From: Steinernema hermaphroditum | Taxonomy: Eukaryota > Nematoda > Chromadorea > Rhabditida > Steinernematidae | Assembly: GCA_030435675.1 (NCBI GenBank) | Contig: CM059621.1 | Span: 6,076,001 to 6,140,000, forward strand | DNA: 64,000 bases | Reading direction: 5' to 3' | Shown: positions 22,062 to 32,492 of the stretch, piece after piece | How the letters are laid out: the number at the start of each line of letters is the position of its first letter | How positions within the stretch are numbered: position 1 is the stretch's first letter | Position numbers and translations under genes: made by a program | Notes under the pieces: generated by a model | What the model was told of the DNA's origin: nothing | Seen by the model: only the letters and a program-made list of their open reading frames with translations | Database searches by the model: none

Positions 22062-25000
22062 ATGTCGACGCATCTCCGCTCGCGGTTCACCAGGCACCTG
22101 AACAGACTGAAGCAAACCCTCGCCGAAGTCAACACGGAGTACGATAAACTCCGGGAAGCCCAGGAAGATCGAGAAGCCTCCACCGAACTCCGTAAGTCTC
22201 TCCAACGACACGCCCAAGGCATTCGGTCAACCCTGGCCGAATTCGATCACCTCGAACGCGAATGGAGAACGATGATCGCCGTGATGAGCCCCGAAGCCCG
22301 AAACACCGAAGATCAGGTCATGGCAACCTACATGACAGCAGATGAAGGCCCGGACTTCACCATCGAGCACTCCAAAAAGGTACTTTCGCAGTTGGAAACC
22401 TTGTCACCTACAGTGCCCTCGACCCGTGCCTCGCCATCCCCGTCTAGCGTCTACTCCACCGCCGCGCAGCAAATCCGACTTCCGAAGTACGATCTGAAGA
22501 AGTTCAACGGATTGCCCCGAGACTGGCCCCGCTTCTCCCAATCCTTCGAAGCCGCCGTCAACGCCCGCGAAGACCTGACCGACGCCACGAAGCTCAACTA
22601 CCTCCTGCACTCCCTGGAAGGACCAGCAGCTGAAGTCGTCGCCGGATTCCAACTGGTTGGAGAAAACTACAAGACCTGCTGGATGAAGCTGCAAACACGT
22701 TTCGGAAACCCACAGCTCATCACCCGAGACATCTACGCCACACTCGACGCCCTGTCATGCAATGGAGAATCCGTCTCAGAAACCAGAAGATTCGTCGACC
22801 GTATGGAAACGGTACTTCTGCAGATGGAAAACATGGCACTTGACATCAATGCGATGCCTGTCCGTCTCAGCATCGAGAAGAAGCTCCCTAAATGGCTCCA
22901 GAACCACATCTTCGCCCGCCAGATCAATGAAGAAGATTGGACCATGACGAAGCTCAGAAGCGCACTTCAGCAGATCCTCGCCATCGCTGAAATCACCCAA
23001 GAAGACACGGAAACCCAGGCCGTTACCACGATGTCCATCCAGAAGGCAGACAACTCTCGTCGCCAGAAGAACTCCACCAAGAACCAGAAGGCAACGAAGA
23101 CCACTCCAGACGCTGAAGAAGCCCATTCATGCATCTTCCATCAGGATGGCCCGAAGTCCCACAAGACAGAAAACTGCCGCTCCTACCTCTCACCCGAGAA
23201 GCGCATGGAACGTCTGAAGGAACTGAAGAACGTCTGCTTCAAATGCTTGAAGATAGGACACATGTCGAAGAAGTGCAGAACAAAGGTCACATGCACGAAC
23301 TGCAATCGTCGAAACCATCTCTCCATCGTCTGTCTGAAGAAATCAAAGACCACGGCCGCTCCCATCGTCTCCACACCCGAAGCCGAAGCTGAAGTGATCA
23401 CGACTGCTACCATAATCACCAGTGCTGCCGCATCCCACGAAGATTCGTCAAGAGAACTCCTCCTGATGACCAAAGAAGCTCCGACCCAGAACCTGTCGAC
23501 TGGAGCTAAGGTGAACGCACTGGTCTTCTTCGACACAGGATCGCAGATCTCATTTATCACAAAGAAGCTCGCCGAAGCCCTCAAGCTCACTGGTGGAATC
23601 TCCGGAAAGATGGCCGTCAACGTCTTCAATGGATCAACTTCAATCGACTACACTCGCTACACCATCGGCATCATCCAGACCGATGGCCGTGTCCGGAAGA
23701 TCAAGGTCCATTGCGTTGACAAGCTGCTGAAGCCCATCAAGACCGTTCGTCTAGAAGCCAGAAACTCAGAAGCCCCGTCAGCCATCACCGTCGAATGCCG
23801 CACTCCTTCTATCCTGATTGGAATGGACTACTTCTTCTCCTTCGTCGAAAAACGCTGTAATGGAAACTTCAACGGACTCCAAGTCATCACCACGACCGTT
23901 GGAGACGTCCTTGCCGGTTACCTACCCACTCCTTCCTCCAGTCCAACCGTCGGCGCCATCACCCTCGCTGCTCCCGAAGAGAGCTCGGAAATCCAGATCA
24001 ACAAATGGTTCGACATGGAAACGATCGGGATACGAGAAGATCCCAACGAGAAGGAAGACGAAGCCGCATGGAATCTGTTCCGGAAGACAGTCACCTACAA
24101 AGAAGGCCGCTACCACGTCAGCCTCCCCCTGAAGGATCGAGACATCAACGTACCCTCGAACGAAGGCCTTGCGATTAGCCACCTCATCGCCCTGAAGAAT
24201 ACGACTAAGAAGAAGCCGATCATACAAGAGAAGATCATCGAAACCGTTGCCGAATGGGACAAAGAAGGAATCGCCGAGAAGATCCCAGATGAAGAACGAG
24301 ATAACCCTACTGGTATCACGATGTATCTCCCTTACCACATCGTTGAGAAGAAGACGTCAACGACAACGAAGTATCGCCTCGTCCACAACGCTTCCGCCGC
24401 CACCAAAGGATCGTTGTCGCTGAACAAGCTGCTGTACCCCGGAGAAAACATGCTCCCATCACTCCTGAAGCTGCTCATTCGCTTCCGCGAATATGAAATC
24501 GTCGCCACCGCTGACGTAGAAAAGTGCTTCCTTCAAATAGGAATCAACAAGCCCGACCGTGATCTTCTTCGCTTCATCGTCCCGAAAGACTGGAACAAGC
24601 CGTTCACTCAAGAGAACCTCCAGTACTACCGCTTCTGTCGCATGAATTTCGGGACCGTATCCAGCCCTTTTCTGCTCGCAGCCGTCCTCAAGACCCACCT
24701 CGAGAAGACCAACACTCCTCTCGACAAAGAGCTACTGCAGAATACCTACGTGGATGACACCATCTTCGGAGCCGGATCGATTGAAGAAACCCAAGAGAAG
24801 ATGAAGCTAGCCTGCGAACGATTCGCTGAAATCGGAATGAACCTATGCCAGCACAAGTCCTCCGACAAGTCTCTCAACCAGCTCTGGAAGGCACCCGATT
24901 CGACTTCGTTCCTGGGAATCTCATGGTCACTCGAAAAGGACGAAATCAGCTTCTCTCTCCCCATCATGGATGGATGCTCAACCAAACGTCAACTTCTGCG

Positions 25001-28000
25001 GAAGATCAACACCCTGTTCGACCCCATGGGCCTCCTGACGCCCGTCGTCCTCCCGTTCCGCCTCTTCATCCAGGAACTATGGCGAACCGACAAGCAATGG
25101 GACGACACACTCGACGAACGCCAATCAGCTGTTCTGGCGAAACTAATCGATACAACGAACGTCGTTATCGATTTGCCCCGCATCGCCATCGAACCGAAGA
25201 CCACCCACGACGTTCACGTCTTCGTCGATGCATCGAAAAACGCGTATGCCGCATGTGTGTACCTGAAAGCACCCGATCGCCGCCACCAGCCGAAGCTTCT
25301 CGTCGCAAAATGTCGCCTTGCTCCCTTAAAAGGCCTCACCATCCCTCGAATGGAACTTCTCGCCGCCCTGATCGGAACCCGACTCGCATCCTTCGTCCGC
25401 GAAAGCTCCGTTGCACCCATCTCCGAGCGCGTCTACATCTGGTCCGACAGCGCCATCGTCCTCAGCTGGTGCAAGAACAAGGACGTCAGCCTTCCCGCAT
25501 TCGTCCAGAGAAGAGTCGAAGAGATCCGTCAGCACAACTTCACCCTCCGGTACGTCAACACGAAGAACAACCCGGCCGATATTGCGACAAGAGGATGTAC
25601 CGCCGAACAGCTCAAGAACTCGAAGCTCTGGTGGCACGGACCGCCGTTCCTCGAACTTCCGGAAGACGCATGGCCCGACGACCTCCCTGAGAAGACCACC
25701 CTTCAAGAAGAGACTCCGAAAGTCCTCCCCGAAGTCGTAGCCGCCCCAGTGACGACACCCGTTCCGCAGCAGCCCATGCTCGACACCACGAGATTCAGTA
25801 CACTGTCCAAACTGATCTCCACCATGCTGATGATCCTTCTCTTCATCTACAACGTCTCGAAAACCCTCATGAAGAAGCCGCTACAACCATCAAGAAGAAC
25901 AGCTTTCCGACACCTGGTCATCGAAGCGCAACGCAACAAGCCGCCATCGAAAGCCGAATTCTCACGACTGCAGCTCTACGAAGACGAACAGAAGATCATC
26001 CGCGTTGGAAGCCGTATGGGAAAAAGCTCAATGTCCGAAGACGCTAGAAATCCGATCTACCTTCCCAAGGACCACTGGCTCACACACCTCATCATCTGTG
26101 ATGTCCATGAACGAACGATGCACAGCAGCATTGATCACGTCGCCACCCAGCTCCGACAATTCTTCTACATCCCCCAGATCCGTCGTCAAGTGAAGAAAAC
26201 CCTGAAGAAATGCCAGCACTGCCGAAATCAGAAGATCCAACCCTTCCGCGTACCGAAGCTTCCACAACTCCCGTCCAGCCGTGTCAATCGTCATCAACCG
26301 TTCGAAGCCTCAGCCGTCGACTACGCAGGCCCATTCAACGTGAGGGCCAACTCCGGAATCGTCAAACTCTGGATGGCAGTCTTCACATGCCTGACGATTC
26401 GAGCCGTCCACATCGAAGTAGCAGATAACCTCTCGACAGAAGAATTCCTCCGTTGCTTCCGCCGATTCGTAGCAAGAAAAGGATTCCCGAAGACTATGCT
26501 GAGCGACAATGGCACTAACTTCCGTGGAGCAGAGAAGATCATCACCGACTACATGGAGAAGCAGAACATCACCTGGAAATTCATCCCCGCCCTCTCCCCC
26601 TGGTGCGGAGGAGTGTACGAACGGATGATCAAGACCATCAAGGAAGCTCTGCGACGCTCAATCGGAAAGAAGTTAATCGAGAAGCACGATTTTATCACCT
26701 TGGTCACGGAAGCTGAAGCAGTGGTGAACTCACGACCACTCACTTACTGCTCTCAAGAAGGCCGCATCCTCCGTCCGATCGACCTCCTGATCCCGAATGG
26801 AAACGTTACAATTCCGACATGCCCATCCCTCGACGACAAGGAAGAAGAAGACCATGACTGGAACTCCAAACCAGACTTGGCCCTGAACTGGAAAATCACG
26901 GAACAACGCTGCAACCGCTTCTGGCAAATCTGGAAAGAAGAATACCTCCCAATTCTGGCCGACCGATCGAAGAAGGGACTGAAACAGCCGAAAGGAGCCC
27001 TCCAAAGGCAACCTCGCCTTAACGAAGTTGTCATCGTCGAAGATCCGAATCAGCCGCGCAACAAATGGAAATGGGCCCGAATCTGCACCCTTCTCCCCAG
27101 TGAAGATCATCACGTCCGATCAGTTGAAGTCCAAACCGCTGATGGAAAGAAGTACAGAAGATCGATCGCCACGCTCTACCCCCTTGAAGCCGAAGACGAC
27201 CGAGCAGATGAAGTTTCCGAATGCCCACCAGCAGCGAAAGAACAGGAAGAGCAGGGAAGCGATCAATCATCAGTAACATCACCCGATGACCACAACACCG
27301 ACCGAACGGACGAACTCTCCAAAACCGTCCAGAAGAAGCCGAAGTCAAAGACTGACCCTCCGAAGCACAACTACAACCTTCGATCCCGAAACAAGATCAG
27401 CTTCTTCGTGCTCACGATCGTCGCCATCATCTCCTGCCTCCCATCAGCTCACACAACCCACATCGGCAAATGTGGTATCAACTCGACCCCGATCTACCAC
27501 GAAGCATGCGTATCAGAAGGCTATGTCGTCCTCCAATCAGAAAGCAAGAATCGTACCTGCTGGATGAAGCTCGACTGCGGAGATCAACACATCCGGCCGT
27601 TGGACGACCCCGATACTAGCAAATCACCATGTGGCCCGCCCTGCAAATGCCCCGACTGGGCAAACGACTGCACTTTGGACTCAAGGATCAAAGAAGAGAC
27701 GACCGATGAAGCCGCCCACAAGGCAATCAGCGCCATGCAGGACCCGATTCACTTGGAGCCGACGGGAACTTTCACAAAGCCCGTCAACAAATCCGTCTTC
27801 CTGATCGAACTACCCGACTCCAGCCAGACGTACATCAGAAGACTCGACATCGTTCACAGGCAGATCGTCAAGAACCACTCCATAAGCTGCTTTGGAGAAG
27901 GCCCCACCACTGGAAACGCCGCCTACTGCCAACGCTTCAAGTGCCAAGCCAACGCCACCCGCTTCTGCGCAGCACCTCATCTCGAAGTCCAGTTCATTCG

Positions 28001-30083
28001 GACTCCCTCCAAGGACGTCCCCATCCGCGCATGGTCCTCTTCTATCACCACCGTCTACGAAGAGCCCACCGAGCCAGAAGAAGAGACCCCTGTCTGCAAC
28101 GTTTCACTCAGCTGCACGGACCACGGACTTCAAGTGACGACAAGCAGCCCACTCCAATGCAAGTCGCAGTTCTACGAAATCTGTCTCGTCAAGAGAGACC
28201 GACCGGTCACCTGCCTCACCTTCAGGAAGATCACTGACGCGTTTCTGACCCCACCGGAAGGAAAACGCCTCAGCCGACATGAAGCTCGTCTACGTGCCTG
28301 GAACCACGGAAACCTGCTCTGGGAAGCCCGAGAAACTTGCGAAGGCCAATCCTTATGCAAGATCGGAACATGCATCTTCTGTCTCGACGTATGGATGAAC
28401 CCAGCCTGCTTCTGGGAAAGAGTGGTAGCCAGCACCGCCGGCCTCATCACTATCACCGTCGTCAGCATCTGCCTGAAGATCGCCATCTCAAAGAAAATCA
28501 TCCACTTCATCAAGAAGATTCAGAGATGCAGAAGAAGGCTTCCACGAAAGAAGGCGAAGAATGAAGAAGTCAGCACACTCTGGAAGAGACTGCCAAGCAG
28601 AGAAGAAATCCCACTGATGTCCATGGCACTAGTCTGCCTCATCACTTCCGTCCATGGGTGTACCTCCTCCGCCAACTTCCAAGCCGATCAGACCGATTGC
28701 ACTACCTACCGCAACGGCCACGTGGAATGCACCTACGAGAAGACAACTGTCCTCACCGTCCGAAGCGACACAGAAGCATGCGCCCTCCTTCAAGACAACA
28801 AGTTCCGACCTCAAGGATCACTGAAGATCACCGCCCAGCCCGTCCTCACATGTCATCCAGTAGAAGTCTTCTACACAAGAGCCGTGACCTTCAACACGGT
28901 CTCCAGCAAGAGGTGCCCCGGAATGGGAAGCTGTACCGGACAAAACTGCGCCCTGCTCCCGCCGTCGGCAAACCTCACAGAATTCGAGCCATACAACCAG
29001 CTGATCGGAGTCACACAATGCGAAGAAAGTTGCGGCTGCCTCAACTGCGGATGCTTCATGTGCACCGACGCCTGCCTCTTCTTCCGAACGTACGCCGTTC
29101 CATCTCCAGACTCCGAGCCACTGAAGATCACAAGATGCTCCTGGAAGCCCTCTGCCATCGTTGACATCAAGCTCACCACGAACTCAAAAGAGCAGACCTT
29201 CTCCTTCCATCTCGCCCCGGGAGAATCGATCACCAAGGACAACATCACCGTCGCCACGATCACTCAATCGGAGACATCAGCATCTTCTGCCCGATGGTTC
29301 GCCTCATCTTCAAGATCATCAGCTCTCCTGAATGACTTCCAAGTCGTCGATGCGAAGACCTACCATTGCTCCGATCCAGAAGCCCAGCAATGCCACATCG
29401 ATCCGCGTCTTCTCAACTGCCACCAAGCCGATGGACTCGCCGTTTGTCAACCAGATGGAAACCGGATGCTCCAGCACGCTATCAAGGACTCCGCGCTTCC
29501 ACAGATCATCGAAGCCAATCTGGCTGAGAGATCAGAAGGACAGATCCTCCAGAAGCTCCAAGGCTCAGCAGTGACGCTGCAGGTCACAGTCCACCGACTC
29601 CAAGTCCTGTCCCGCCTCGACTACAGTACGTGCACCGCCGAGTTCATCAGCCTCACAGGATGCTACTCGTGCACACATGGAGCGACACTCATCTACAAGT
29701 GCTCGACAGATTTCGCATCTACCACAGCCCAAGTAAGGTGCGGAAAATACGACTTCACTATTCAGTGTTCGACCGACGAAGAACGGAAGACCGACATCCT
29801 ACTCGATGATCCACAGGTCTCCGAACAGTGCACCGTCCGCTGCCCGTCCCATGTTTCTTCCGCGCACTTGGCCGGAGAACTCTACTTCATCCAAGACGAC
29901 GCAGCCCCTCAATGGAAGCTGAGCAAACCCGAATCACTGGACTCCCCTTCAGCCCTCACGGCCCTCCTTAGCTCGCTGATAGTCCCCACCGTTCAAGGGT
30001 TACTCACCATATTTCTCCTCATTCTCGTCGCGCCACTGATCCTTAATTGTCTCTTTCTCTGTCGGCCCCAGTGTAACAATTAA
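22062..30083 (+). CDS. BEL/Pao Gag-Pol-Env polyprotein
   Basis: A single 2673-residue frame. Gag occupies about residues 1-470, with the DUF1759-type core near 140-300 and two CCHC-like zinc knuckles from Cys392. The aspartic protease DTGS motif starts at Asp491. RT has YVDD at 896-899, and RNase H has a SDSA motif with Asp1129. The integrase has an HHCC zinc region around 1350-1390 and catalytic Asp1420, Asp1482 and Glu1520, followed by the BEL-type C-terminal domain. From about residue 1777 comes an envelope: a hydrophobic signal, a cysteine-rich first ectodomain, a membrane span near 2120-2145, a second hydrophobic segment near 2182-2198, a cysteine-rich second ectodomain resembling phlebovirus G2, and a terminal anchor near 2633-2663. 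There is no internal stop or frameshift. The last three residues and stop are encoded by the 3' LTR. How Pol and Env are separately made from one frame is unknown. Confidence 0.93.
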   Translation: MSTHLRSRFTRHLNRLKQTLAEVNTEYDKLREAQEDREASTELRKSLQRHAQGIRSTLAEFDHLEREWRTMIAVMSPEARNTEDQVMATYMTADEGPDFTIEHSKKVLSQLETLSPTVPSTRASPSPSSVYSTAAQQIRLPKYDLKKFNGLPRDWPRFSQSFEAAVNAREDLTDATKLNYLLHSLEGPAAEVVAGFQLVGENYKTCWMKLQTRFGNPQLITRDIYATLDALSCNGESVSETRRFVDRMETVLLQMENMALDINAMPVRLSIEKKLPKWLQNHIFARQINEEDWTMTKLRSALQQILAIAEITQEDTETQAVTTMSIQKADNSRRQKNSTKNQKATKTTPDAEEAHSCIFHQDGPKSHKTENCRSYLSPEKRMERLKELKNVCFKCLKIGHMSKKCRTKVTCTNCNRRNHLSIVCLKKSKTTAAPIVSTPEAEAEVITTATIITSAAASHEDSSRELLLMTKEAPTQNLSTGAKVNALVFFDTGSQISFITKKLAEALKLTGGISGKMAVNVFNGSTSIDYTRYTIGIIQTDGRVRKIKVHCVDKLLKPIKTVRLEARNSEAPSAITVECRTPSILIGMDYFFSFVEKRCNGNFNGLQVITTTVGDVLAGYLPTPSSSPTVGAITLAAPEESSEIQINKWFDMETIGIREDPNEKEDEAAWNLFRKTVTYKEGRYHVSLPLKDRDINVPSNEGLAISHLIALKNTTKKKPIIQEKIIETVAEWDKEGIAEKIPDEERDNPTGITMYLPYHIVEKKTSTTTKYRLVHNASAATKGSLSLNKLLYPGENMLPSLLKLLIRFREYEIVATADVEKCFLQIGINKPDRDLLRFIVPKDWNKPFTQENLQYYRFCRMNFGTVSSPFLLAAVLKTHLEKTNTPLDKELLQNTYVDDTIFGAGSIEETQEKMKLACERFAEIGMNLCQHKSSDKSLNQLWKAPDSTSFLGISWSLEKDEISFSLPIMDGCSTKRQLLRKINTLFDPMGLLTPVVLPFRLFIQELWRTDKQWDDTLDERQSAVLAKLIDTTNVVIDLPRIAIEPKTTHDVHVFVDASKNAYAACVYLKAPDRRHQPKLLVAKCRLAPLKGLTIPRMELLAALIGTRLASFVRESSVAPISERVYIWSDSAIVLSWCKNKDVSLPAFVQRRVEEIRQHNFTLRYVNTKNNPADIATRGCTAEQLKNSKLWWHGPPFLELPEDAWPDDLPEKTTLQEETPKVLPEVVAAPVTTPVPQQPMLDTTRFSTLSKLISTMLMILLFIYNVSKTLMKKPLQPSRRTAFRHLVIEAQRNKPPSKAEFSRLQLYEDEQKIIRVGSRMGKSSMSEDARNPIYLPKDHWLTHLIICDVHERTMHSSIDHVATQLRQFFYIPQIRRQVKKTLKKCQHCRNQKIQPFRVPKLPQLPSSRVNRHQPFEASAVDYAGPFNVRANSGIVKLWMAVFTCLTIRAVHIEVADNLSTEEFLRCFRRFVARKGFPKTMLSDNGTNFRGAEKIITDYMEKQNITWKFIPALSPWCGGVYERMIKTIKEALRRSIGKKLIEKHDFITLVTEAEAVVNSRPLTYCSQEGRILRPIDLLIPNGNVTIPTCPSLDDKEEEDHDWNSKPDLALNWKITEQRCNRFWQIWKEEYLPILADRSKKGLKQPKGALQRQPRLNEVVIVEDPNQPRNKWKWARICTLLPSEDHHVRSVEVQTADGKKYRRSIATLYPLEAEDDRADEVSECPPAAKEQEEQGSDQSSVTSPDDHNTDRTDELSKTVQKKPKSKTDPPKHNYNLRSRNKISFFVLTIVAIISCLPSAHTTHIGKCGINSTPIYHEACVSEGYVVLQSESKNRTCWMKLDCGDQHIRPLDDPDTSKSPCGPPCKCPDWANDCTLDSRIKEETTDEAAHKAISAMQDPIHLEPTGTFTKPVNKSVFLIELPDSSQTYIRRLDIVHRQIVKNHSISCFGEGPTTGNAAYCQRFKCQANATRFCAAPHLEVQFIRTPSKDVPIRAWSSSITTVYEEPTEPEEETPVCNVSLSCTDHGLQVTTSSPLQCKSQFYEICLVKRDRPVTCLTFRKITDAFLTPPEGKRLSRHEARLRAWNHGNLLWEARETCEGQSLCKIGTCIFCLDVWMNPACFWERVVASTAGLITITVVSICLKIAISKKIIHFIKKIQRCRRRLPRKKAKNEEVSTLWKRLPSREEIPLMSMALVCLITSVHGCTSSANFQADQTDCTTYRNGHVECTYEKTTVLTVRSDTEACALLQDNKFRPQGSLKITAQPVLTCHPVEVFYTRAVTFNTVSSKRCPGMGSCTGQNCALLPPSANLTEFEPYNQLIGVTQCEESCGCLNCGCFMCTDACLFFRTYAVPSPDSEPLKITRCSWKPSAIVDIKLTTNSKEQTFSFHLAPGESITKDNITVATITQSETSASSARWFASSSRSSALLNDFQVVDAKTYHCSDPEAQQCHIDPRLLNCHQADGLAVCQPDGNRMLQHAIKDSALPQIIEANLAERSEGQILQKLQGSAVTLQVTVHRLQVLSRLDYSTCTAEFISLTGCYSCTHGATLIYKCSTDFASTTAQVRCGKYDFTIQCSTDEERKTDILLDDPQVSEQCTVRCPSHVSSAHLAGELYFIQDDAAPQWKLSKPESLDSPSALTALLSSLIVPTVQGLLTIFLLILVAPLILNCLFLCRPQCNN

Positions 30084-30199
30084 TCATTATTGTTGTTAGC
30101 TTTGTAAGAATCTCTCCCACTTCTGTATTGTGTCTAATACGCCCCCTTTTCAATGACATAAAACCCCGATGTATTTTGAATAAATCATTGGCAGCAACA
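30072..30199 (+). repeat. 3' LTR, 128 bp
   Basis: Identical to the 5' LTR. Its first 12 bases (TGTAACAATTAA) encode the last three residues and the stop codon of the polyprotein. AATAAA at 30179-30184 would end the transcript. Confidence 0.95.
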
Positions 30200-30204
30200 T
30201 GCAA

Positions 30205-30276
30205 TATGCGGGCAACACCAGCATAGGTACCAGTCACAATCTGTCCAAATCTGACTAAACGAGCAAATGGATCTGG
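30205..30276 (-). pseudogene. 5' part of the antisense frame split by the retroelement
   Basis: Twenty-four open codons on the minus strand that join in frame, across the empty insertion site, to 21569-21755. A TAG at 30277-30279 closes it upstream. A further readable stretch in the same frame lies up to about 30480, interrupted by one more TAG. Confidence 0.35.
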
Positions 30277-30763
30277 CTAAATTGGCGTCCTATAAATAGC
30301 GTGTATTCGGTCGCTAATAACATTACCATTCGTCGGAGGCACGAAAATGTCCGATCTGACACGCCGTGGAAATGTCAAGCGAACAACAGTCTAGTCTGTA
30401 CAGCATAAAGGTCGGTCGTGGCAGGACACATACATCCGATATTTCGACAGTCGACGTAGACGTCTACCCAGACGGCCTCTGCGCTGTAGACTGGGGGTCT
30501 ATTGGGACCAATAGCTGATCCCTGTATTGCATTCTGCTTTGATCGCAGAGTCACTGTTTGTACGTCGTTTGGATTGGTATCGGTCGATCCCAGTCTTGAA
30601 GCTGATTTTATGGCTGCTGTTCCATAAAATTCTGCACCATAAAAAGCGCGAGTGGATTGTTATTATTGAGTGTCAGATATGTTTAAACAGCATAGATATG
30701 ACTATTTGTGCTTGGAATTTGTTTTACCTACTTATCCGTCTTTTTTCAGAACGTTTTGCCGCG

Positions 30764-31841
30764 ATGTCCGGACAAGCACAGGAAGTTGGCGAATTTTACA
30801 CGCTCGATGAACTCGAATTGCTGACAGAAGTGGCGATCAAAGGCACACTTAATGGTCGACGTGTGCCAGTGGTTGTGAAGGACGCCGCAAAGCACTACCG
30901 CGATTCCATCATTCGCCAGGTCATCAGGCCCTCTGTAGTCTTGTCCTCCGAAGCACATGAGGTGAACGAAACATTGCTTGCTCTGTCCGAAGAAAAAATG
31001 CGCACAAAGGAAGCTTTCGATAGCGATGTGTTCGAAAGCAAATCTGAGAACGGTAAAGAAGCAAAGTATGCATTAATTCACATTATGTTCAGATAACGGT
31101 GATGGAACGACCGAAGAAATGGTACCCGAATTCGATCAAGACGAGGATTCTGATATTGAAATTCTGAGTGTACATGGTGTGGATGTGGGTCCGATTCATC
31201 CCGTACTTAACCTTGCCGAAGACAATAAAGATATTAAAGAAGACAATAAGGATGTTAAAGAAGACAATAAATTCGGTCTGAATTTAGGTAACTCTTAGCC
31301 TTGGTTGTGTAGTTACTTTGTGTGCTTTTAGAGACGCCTACAATGCAGACACTAAGCAGTATTCTCACGCAATCCTTGAATAGTCCTCTCCCGCTGTGCA
31401 GAAGCACTAGAATTTCTGGTATCTGGCAAGTATGACAACCGTTTGTTTATCTGTTTGTTTAAATGCAATGCTTAGTGCCAAAAATGCCTAAGACAATTGC
31501 GAGTACATGGCATTAAAGACTTGCATAGGCATGCGGGAAGTCATCACGCGGATCCCGCCCACTGCGTTGTAGAAGGCTGTCGGGCGATATGCAAGTCTTC
31601 TGAAGGGCTTCGTCGCCATTTGCATGTATGCGTTCCGGGGTTCAGTTTGCCTGTTTTAATTGACCGTCTTTTCTAGGGTGTACACGGACTAACGATGAAG
31701 AAGCTCACTCAGCAGCAGCATCAAAGACTAAGCACATTGCGGCAGGAATTTCGAAAGAAGACAGAGACGTTGGTCAACGAGTACTTCCCTCCGACTGCTT
31801 ATATTGGAACATATCAACCGGAGAGACTGCAGCGCGCATGA
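30764..31841 (+). CDS. Two-finger C2H2 zinc-finger protein A
   Basis: Five exons: 30764-31052, 31093-31287, 31332-31429, 31476-31625 and 31677-31841 (897 nt, 298 aa). A TTTTTTCAG acceptor lies 12 bases before the ATG, fitting trans-splicing. The N-terminus (YTLDELELLTEVA, then RRVPVVVKDAAKHYRDSI) is a conserved region of unknown role. The middle is acidic with repeated EDNKD units. Two C2H2 fingers follow: Cys195, Cys198, His213, His217 (C-x2-C-x14-H-x3-H) and Cys224, Cys229, His242, His247 (C-x4-C-x12-H-x4-H). The C-terminus has HGLTMKKLTQQQ and NEYFPPTAYIGTY. It is a tandem paralogue of the next gene, with the same splice positions and phases. A nuclear nucleic-acid-binding role is likely; the family is not one I can name. 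Confidence 0.75.
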
Positions 31842-32492
31842 TGCACAGATTTCAGCTACGATGGGCTCTTATTATTGTTATTGCGTATAATCTTATTGTT
31901 GTTTACAGTCACATTAAAGAATTAGTAACAGACTTTGCAGAAGAGTAATCCACCATCGGCTGCATTTCCGTCACTATTCTCCGGCGCGTCCAAATTCCCC
32001 GCCACGTCGTTCCTGTCGTTCATGGTTTTTGTGAGGCTGGTGCAATATTCTTAAGTTTTTATTCAAAGGGCGACTGTCTCCCACAACGAAATCCTTCACT
32101 GTCTAGACATTTGGGGACTGTATGTAAGTAAACCCACTGACGCTGCTGAGAACCAACAGACGTCTGCCGCTGTGCATTCTGCATTGATTGCAGAGTCGCT
32201 GTTTGTAATCCTTTAGCTTGATATCGCTCGATTTTTCTCCAGACATTTCTAAACATTTGCGCGACTGTCTGTAAAATGCAATTTGTGTAGTTGCTGCTGA
32301 GAACTGACAGGCACTCTACGTTCTGCGCGTCGTGTAGTTTGGAATCGGTCGATTTTGGTCATCCAGCTGGTTCTATTATTGGTTCGCGTAAAACTTTTCA
32401 TCGTACCGTGTTCGCGCAGATGTGTTTCGCTCGTATTGTGCCTGTTCTTGTTTGACTTACTCACTTTCTTTCAGAACGTTTTCCTCGCCGCA
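31842..32492. other. Spacer with repeated promoter-region copies
   Basis: The stretch TGCATTCTGCATTGATTGCAGAGTCGCTGTTTGTA (about 32167-32201) is a copy of the DNA upstream of gene A (about 30524-30558), and a third, more diverged piece follows at about 32300-32360. The tandem duplication thus included the 5' flank. No other gene. Confidence 0.55.

Larger units (their letters stand above)
21751..30204 (+). mobile_element. BEL/Pao LTR retrotransposon with Env, structurally intact
   Basis: The element proper is 21756-30199, flanked by the 5-bp target duplication TGCAA (21751-21755 and 30200-30204). LTRs are 128 bp, start TG, end CA and are identical along their whole length, so insertion was recent. 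A primer-binding site for tRNA-Gly follows the 5' LTR, and one 2673-codon frame spans Gag, protease, RT, RNase H, integrase and an envelope. Base composition is visibly richer in G+C than the flanks, with many C-ending codons, as expected for a newly arrived element. No plus-strand polypurine tract is visible before the 3' LTR. Confidence 0.95.

Noticed and set aside
22062..30083. Many frames of 60-280 codons on both strands inside the retroelement, for example 24845-25690
   Set aside because: They arise from the C-rich third positions of the polyprotein and have no independent features.
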